Below, in pieces: positions 60,101-64,000 of a stretch of 64,000 nt of DNA. A program made the position numbers and the translations under genes. Position 1 is the first letter of the stretch, and every line of letters starts with the position of its first letter. This stretch comes from Juglans regia (lineage: Eukaryota; Streptophyta; Magnoliopsida; Fagales; Juglandaceae): positions 15,291,190-15,355,189 of the forward strand of contig NC_049901.1 of the NCBI RefSeq assembly GCF_001411555.2, written 5' to 3'. Below the pieces are notes generated by a model that was not told where the DNA came from, made no database searches, and saw only the letters and a program-made list of their open reading frames with translations.

Positions 60101-62722
60101 AATAGATCTTTAGGGATTCACGAATTGCACCCTAAAGATAAAAAGAACAAGATAGATAGATTGAACCACACCTATTCACGAATTGCAAGGTGTGATCCTT
60201 TCTTAGGGGATTCACGTATTGCATCCCAAAGAGCTCAAGTGCCTTAGTACCGAATGATGATCTCAAGAACAAAATAGTTTACCCAGTAGGGAAGTTGCCA
60301 AAAGCTGTAAATGCAAAGACTAAAGGTCCTATTTATAAGGATTACATCTTGAAAACCCTCAATAGGTCCATTGGGAAATAAATAATTAAATAAAAATAAA
60401 TAATAAAAATTAACATAGTTGGCGTGGGCCAAATTGACCCATGGCATGGGCCATGGGCATGGCTGACATGGTTAGCATGGCTGTTGGCATGTGGCTAACA
60501 TGACTCTAGCATGGTCTGGGCGCTGTCATGGCCCGGGCAGGGGCTTGGGCGCTAAGGCTGCATGTTGGGGCTTTTGCCTAGGCGGGCTGGCATGGCCCAG
60601 GCAAGGGCGTGTGCGCGGGACTGTTGCGCGCGCGCTGGGCAGGCTGGGCGTACTGTGCGTGCTAGCCTGGTCACCAGCCTTACTAGGAAGAGACGTGGCA
60701 TGCTGGTAGTGTATCACATCAGTATATGAAATTTCTTTGTAGAATCTTTCTGTCTATAGTGTTTTCTTTTTATTTTGTATAATAATTTGAAAAAATTATA
60801 ATAATTAGATGAGATGAGATAAGATGAACCGTGAAAACACATAAGGCTATATCATCTTCCATTGTTCGTTCACAAAAAGGAATCGCATAGAAAATAATGA
60901 AAATAGCATCGGATTAACTGTTAATTCTCTCCCAGTCTCATCTATTCCGGAGAGGAAACTTTGGTGGGGTCCTAAAGCGAAAGATGTTCCCAAGCCTTTG
61001 ATCTTTTCTTTTCTTTACCTTTACAACCTAGAGACTGAAATGAAAGGACTTTTGAAAGAAAAGAAAGGTCTCTTCTTTTCCCTCTCAAGGAGTAATTAAT
61101 GACCAGATGTTGTGTTTATAAAATAAGTGGAGCAGTAATGGTATGATTTATTAATTAATTAGTAATGATAGAATTAAGCAACCTGAGATTTTCATAAGAA
61201 AACAATTGCAAACAATCTATTCTATTTTTTTTACTTTTTCTCCCCCGTAGTGTTATATTATTGAGATTTCAGAAATTTTAATGCAATATTAGCAAAAGAT
61301 TTCTACTATTTACACCACTAGTGCGTAAAAACACCACTAATTAATGCATGTATGATCTATTTTAGTTATAAAAAAATCAAAACAGTACCGAGACTCTTGT
61401 ATACTAGCTGATAGTTTCTATATCAGCGTTGCAATATATTTTCTTGTCAAAATCTGAGATCAATATGACAGAATAGTTTTTAGGTAATTAGTCTATTTTG
61501 TGCCGGCAGGCCTTTTTTGGGTCCTTGGTAACTACGCCATTGCATCTAGTCCCAACTTGTATACAACTACAAAATAAAATTTTATTTTTTTGACTTTTGC
61601 TTTTGATTTGATGGGTTTAAATATAAGAAAAGTATTATTTTATTTCATGGATTTGTATAAATTGTAAATGGGTTGTACCCTATTACTACACTTCATTTTT
61701 ATAATCTTTTAAAATAGTACGATCTCATTTTATTTCATCATTATAATTTTTTAAAATTTTTACATTATATAATAAAAAAAATTTAACTTTTTTAAATCTT
61801 AAAATAATAATAATGTTAAAAAATAATAATTTAATAATATTTTTTTCAATTCATCTAAAATCATCTCATTTAATCTAACTATCCATTCGAGCCCTTAGTT
61901 ACAAATGACAGTTGACAGACCATTAAATTAAGGCTAGCTATTGGTGTGGTGAGGTTCATGTAAACTGCTCAATTAAGCTGTTTAATTAGTTTTTTATTTG
62001 TGTTTTTTATTTGTGGTTGTTTCTGCACGTCCTTGCTTTCAAGCTTGCTCTCCAGGTGGGTAAGGATATGTTATGGAATGGTTTAGGTGACAGTTCTTTT
62101 GATAAGTGGTTTAGGTGGCAATTTATCTCTAGTTTTCACTAAATTTTGTTTTGGAAATTGCTTTCAATGGCAGATGATGTGTTCAGAACAATTTCAAGAG
62201 AAGAAAGAATTGATTCAAGCATTGCACAAGGATAGAAAATTGTCTGATCTTCCCAAGATTACCCAGGTTTTTCTATGTTACATGTTATGTAATCACCATT
62301 ATCTTGTGGAATCTCAAAAACCCGCCCTCTTTTTCAGTCTTCCCGAGTAACTTTTTAAAGGCATAACCTCTCCTTGATGCAGCCAACGCTAATCATCTGG
62401 GGAGAGAAAGATCTGGTATTCCCGCTGGAATTGGCACACAGATTGAAAAGGTAAATCTGAAGAACGTGATAAATTAATCAGTATCAATATTTGTATTTGG
62501 ACACACTGGTCAGTTGATTTTTAAGCTTGGAGTTGTGACATTAGTTCCCGTTGTCACAGGCTTGTGGGTGAGAATGCAAAACTAGTGATCCTAAAAAATG
62601 CTGGGCATGCAATCAACATTGAGAAACCCAAAGAGATGTGCAAGCTCATGAAATCTTTCCTCATCGACCCACTTCCTTCACCTAAGCAAGTGAGTCACAG
62701 CAATGGCCGCAAGGTGGACTGA
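54103..62722 (+). CDS. Alpha/beta-hydrolase fold protein, 317 aa
   Basis: Four exons: 54103-54732, 62174-62266, 62383-62450 and 62560-62722, all with GT-AG junctions in phase; total 954 nt. The protein starts MPKCFSFAVAGNWCYRYAFS, typical of the At2g18360/At4g36610 group of plant hydrolases. It has the oxyanion motif HGVG at 56-59, nucleophile elbow GISYGG with Ser125, acid WGEKD with Asp251 and AGHAINIEKP with His280, so the catalytic triad is complete. It resembles monoacylglycerol-lipase and C-C hydrolase-like enzymes, but its substrate is unknown and it is probably cytosolic (no signal peptide). Exon 1 is GC-rich, the others AT-rich. Intron 1 is about 7.4 kb because of two inserted elements and a MITE; the other introns are about 0.1 kb. 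Exon 2 could start 3 bp later (ATGATG), changing one residue. Confidence 0.93.
55335..55447. mobile_element. Family-B MITE fragment in hydrolase intron 1
   Basis: AAGTTAAATAAAATATTGTT, AGAATATATTTTTTTAATAT and TTTGAAATTTGAAAAAGTTA are the left half of the family-B core. The right half is absent, and the hAT-like element starts just beyond. Confidence 0.45.
55466..56320. mobile_element. Non-autonomous hAT element, 855 bp, in hydrolase intron 1
   Basis: The left end is TAGGGCTGTAATCAAG; the right end read backwards is TAGGGTTGTAAATAAATC. Flanks GCTGCTAA (55458-55465) and GCTGCTAG (56321-56328) agree at 7 of 8, as for hAT. Subterminal regions are packed with GAGC/GCTC motifs: CGAGCCGAGCCGAGC and CTCGAGCTCGAGCTCGAG near 55485-55545 and GAGTTTAGTCGAGTTTTG near 56165. 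The core is AT-rich and non-coding. Confidence 0.8.
56330..56653. other. GC- and pyrimidine-rich fragment before the LTR element
   Basis: CTCTCTCATC and many CCGCC, CACC and CCGTCGC steps make this like the GC-rich leader part of the solo LTR at 49.6-50.4 kb. It could be a fragment of a similar LTR, truncated by the element to its right. The open frames on both strands are compositional. Confidence 0.35.
56654..58240 (-). repeat. LTR copy lacking its first ~0.3 kb
   Basis: Starts (plus strand) TGTTAAGGACCCCGG and follows the other copy until CATGGCATG near 58217-58225, then diverges. Differs from the partner by many substitutions and an indel of about 60 bp near 57120. Confidence 0.7.
58241..58834. 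other. Residual interior of the LTR element
   Basis: Lacks any Gag, protease, RT or integrase motif. Contains two similar GGGTGGTTGACCCATTC / TGTGTGGTCGACCCCTAC segments near 58562 and 58618. Confidence 0.5.
58835..60718 (-). repeat. Complete LTR copy
   Basis: The end near 60490-60710 is GC-rich, with repeated CATGGC(C)CGGGCAGG and GGGCTGG blocks that form spurious open frames; these would be in the U3 region. The opposite end reads CCTAACA at 58835 (minus). Confidence 0.7.
60775..60842. repeat. Family-B MITE end fragment
   Basis: TGAAAAAATTATAATAATTA then GATGAGATGAGATAAGATGA is the right terminus of a family-B element; no left half. Confidence 0.45.
61690..61898. mobile_element. Family-B MITE in hydrolase intron 1
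   Basis: CATTTTTATAATCTTTTAAA and TCATTTTATTTCATCATTAT at the left, core ATAATAATGTTAAAAAATAA, right end TCATCTCATTTAATCTAACT then ATCCATTCGAGCC. Typical family-B layout. Confidence 0.5.
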
Positions 62723-63223
62723 AAGTTTTACCAGTGAAGTTGAAGAGAATTCGAGTAGGTGATTTCTCAGTCGAGCATCAGTCTCGAGATGGGTGGTGTT
62801 GTGTGGATAACATGGATGATATGAAGTTAAATGTGTAAGTATTCATTATTTTTATGTAGACGATATAGCTAAAATCATAGCATTGCAGCAAAGGACGAGA
62901 TGATCATGTCGATCACTATCAAGAAAGTTAAGCTTAGAAGATGATTTCACTAGACTTGCAGAGGACAGTTAAGCCCTTGGTTTGAAACTTTGTATCTAAG
63001 AAAGCCGAGGATATATTATCTTGGAAAATGTTTTTGATCTTTAATTTTGTTTATTTCCAATTACATTTATTGATATGACCAATTAAAGTAAATGTCCATT
63101 TTAAGTGACCACGGTTTTGCATTCATTAAATCATTTAAAATGTGCCACATCAACATTTGCGACAAGAAATAACGCAATCCAATATGAAAAATAAATAAGA
63201 AAAATATTTTAGCCATAAAAGGA
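62723..63223 (+). other. Hydrolase 3' untranslated region and flank
   Basis: Follows the TGA at 62720-62722. Moderately GC-balanced to about 63000, then AT-rich. The polyadenylation site is not defined. Confidence 0.35.
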
Positions 63224-63355
63224 TTACAAAAAAGTAAATTAACAAACTGATATGACTTGATGTGATATACGTCATATTGTAAAGTTACTTTTATTATAAA
63301 GTAGATCTAACGGATTCTATGAAGTCACATCAGTTTATAGGTTTACTTTGTATAA
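63224..63355. mobile_element. Short foldback MITE, ~130 bp
   Basis: The left arm TTACAAAAAAGTAAATTAAC continues AAACTGATATGAC. The right arm read backwards is TTATACAAAGTAAACCTATA then AACTGATGTGAC, so the element folds almost end to end. The loop has GTTACTTTTATTATAAAGTAG. It belongs to a MITE family I have seen in several eudicots. Confidence 0.7.
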
Positions 63356-63768
63356 TCTATTTATGTCTGTAGCAGTTTTTAATTAACAATGTTCTATTAT
63401 TATTGGATGGTGGCCGTCATTTCTCACTCGGTGAACAGTTCTACATAATATATTTCTTAAGTTGTGTCAAGTTTGTTGGAGCTCCTCTACCACTTGAGTA
63501 TATGGTTTACGATATGACAATATTTTAATTGAAAACAAAATATGGTAGAATATGGATGACATGAGCAAGTTTTGGCATTTTGAAGATCTTTCTAATTTTC
63601 TCTCTATAAGTCGTCCCTATTTTCTCTCTATACAACGTACGTCGTCCCTATTTACTCTCTGTACAACTTCCTCTTCATTGATGTTCTGTGACATTTAATG
63701 GTAGTTTTTTTTCTTCTCTAGAAATTATGGTGAGTTTAATGAGAAGCATGGGTGCCTTGAAATAATTG

Positions 63769-64000
63769 TTGTTAGAGTCTGAAGCTTTTACAATCACGGC
63801 AGAAGGCAATTCCATTCATGTCATTAAGGGGAGTTGGAGAGTCATGAAGGAGATGTCTCTGGGGTTGTATACGGTGAAAAGGTTCATCAAAATGTTGGAG
63901 GACTGTTCGACAGATGATAAAAAGGACTTTTATACTTCTTTAAGGGATGGTGGTAGAAGTTTTATAGCTCAAAGATGTTCTAATGTCCATCAGCATTTCA
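63769..64000 (+). CDS. Partial ORF at window edge, probably retroelement (ORF1-like)
   Basis: An open frame from about 63763 runs off the right edge without a stop. It reads SEAFTITAEGNSIHVIKG, then YTVKRFIKMLEDC and DFYTSLRDGGRSFIAQRCSN. A hydrophobic-basic block followed by GGRSFIAQR resembles the N-terminal part of LINE- or Gag-type proteins abundant in some tree genomes. It does not resemble a known enzyme. A stop lies just upstream near 63760, so it may be a decayed copy or a later exon. Confidence 0.4.
   Translation, partial: MLESEAFTITAEGNSIHVIKGSWRVMKEMSLGLYTVKRFIKMLEDCSTDDKKDFYTSLRDGGRSFIAQRCSNVHQHF

Larger units (their letters stand above)
56654..60718 (-). mobile_element. LTR element with long LTRs in hydrolase intron 1, internally deleted
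   Basis: Two direct copies, 56654 to about 58240 and 58835-60718, about 90% identical by eye over sampled stretches. The complete copy reads, on the minus strand, from TGTGATACACTACC to GGGACCCTAACA (TG...CA, 1884 bp). CTTATAAATAGGACC is a TATA box in that orientation (about 60325). Immediately beyond it (58834 downward), TTAATTAGTGCTTTCATTGA resembles the region after the 5' LTR of some plant Gypsy-type elements. The other copy lacks about 0.3 kb of its start, and only about 0.6 kb of non-coding interior remains, so most of the element has been lost. No matching 5-bp flanks are seen. Confidence 0.7.

Noticed and set aside
60491..60709. GC-rich open frame of 72 codons with a Trp/Gly/Leu-rich peptide
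   Set aside because: Lies in the repetitive GC-rich part of an LTR and an opposite-strand frame is equally open; composition explains it.

Overview
This is a gene-poor, repeat-rich window of a plant nuclear genome, probably a woody eudicot. The evidence is intron-bearing plant genes with GT-AG junctions, AT-rich intergenic DNA, GA/CT/TA microsatellites, L1-type LINEs, hAT and MULE DNA transposons, LTR elements and many short foldback elements. The dense GAGATGAGATGAG foldback family looks like what I associate with Fagales/Juglandaceae, but that placement is inference only. I found no CRISPR array, operon, tRNA or rRNA gene.

Two genes are convincing. (1) On the minus strand, CDS 20870 down to 7643, is an 11-exon leucine-rich-repeat receptor kinase of subfamily LRR-II (At5g10290/At5g65240 type). 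Its spliced CDS is 1833 nt (610 aa), with every junction in phase and all kinase motifs present. Its 4.9-kb intron 9 holds a 4.26-kb L1-type LINE flanked by a 14-bp target duplication. (2) On the plus strand, exons between 54103 and 62722 encode a 317-aa alpha/beta-hydrolase. Its first intron has swollen to about 7.4 kb through a non-autonomous hAT element and an LTR element with about 1.9-kb LTRs. A small hypothetical ORF (4795-5109) and possible exons of an unrecognised minus-strand gene (52524-52682 and 43735-44030) are weaker.

Broken genes: the first two exons of a chloroplast OEP16-type channel gene (3386-3680, minus) end at a TA/GA microsatellite, and a PPR gene remnant lies at 41910-42680.

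The rest is layered mobile DNA. 26.2-37.5 kb is a degenerate plus-strand LINE. It was cut by a 643-bp MULE-type foldback element (9-bp TSD TTTCTATAA) and by a 4.8-kb hAT element with a decayed BED/hAT transposase (8-bp TSD, 7 of 8 matching). Further right lie a 737-bp solo LTR (TSD GATAG), a 4.96-kb LTR element with no recognisable coding interior (TSD AAACA) and a 2.8-kb solo LTR (TSD GAGTC). Small foldback elements of at least two families fill introns and intergenic DNA. The right edge enters what is probably another retroelement ORF.

I see no novel molecular system. The most informative content is the nested-insertion stratigraphy and the two host genes whose introns absorbed large elements. 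Exon limits come from reading splice signals and frame by eye, and repeat boundaries without a stated TSD are approximate.
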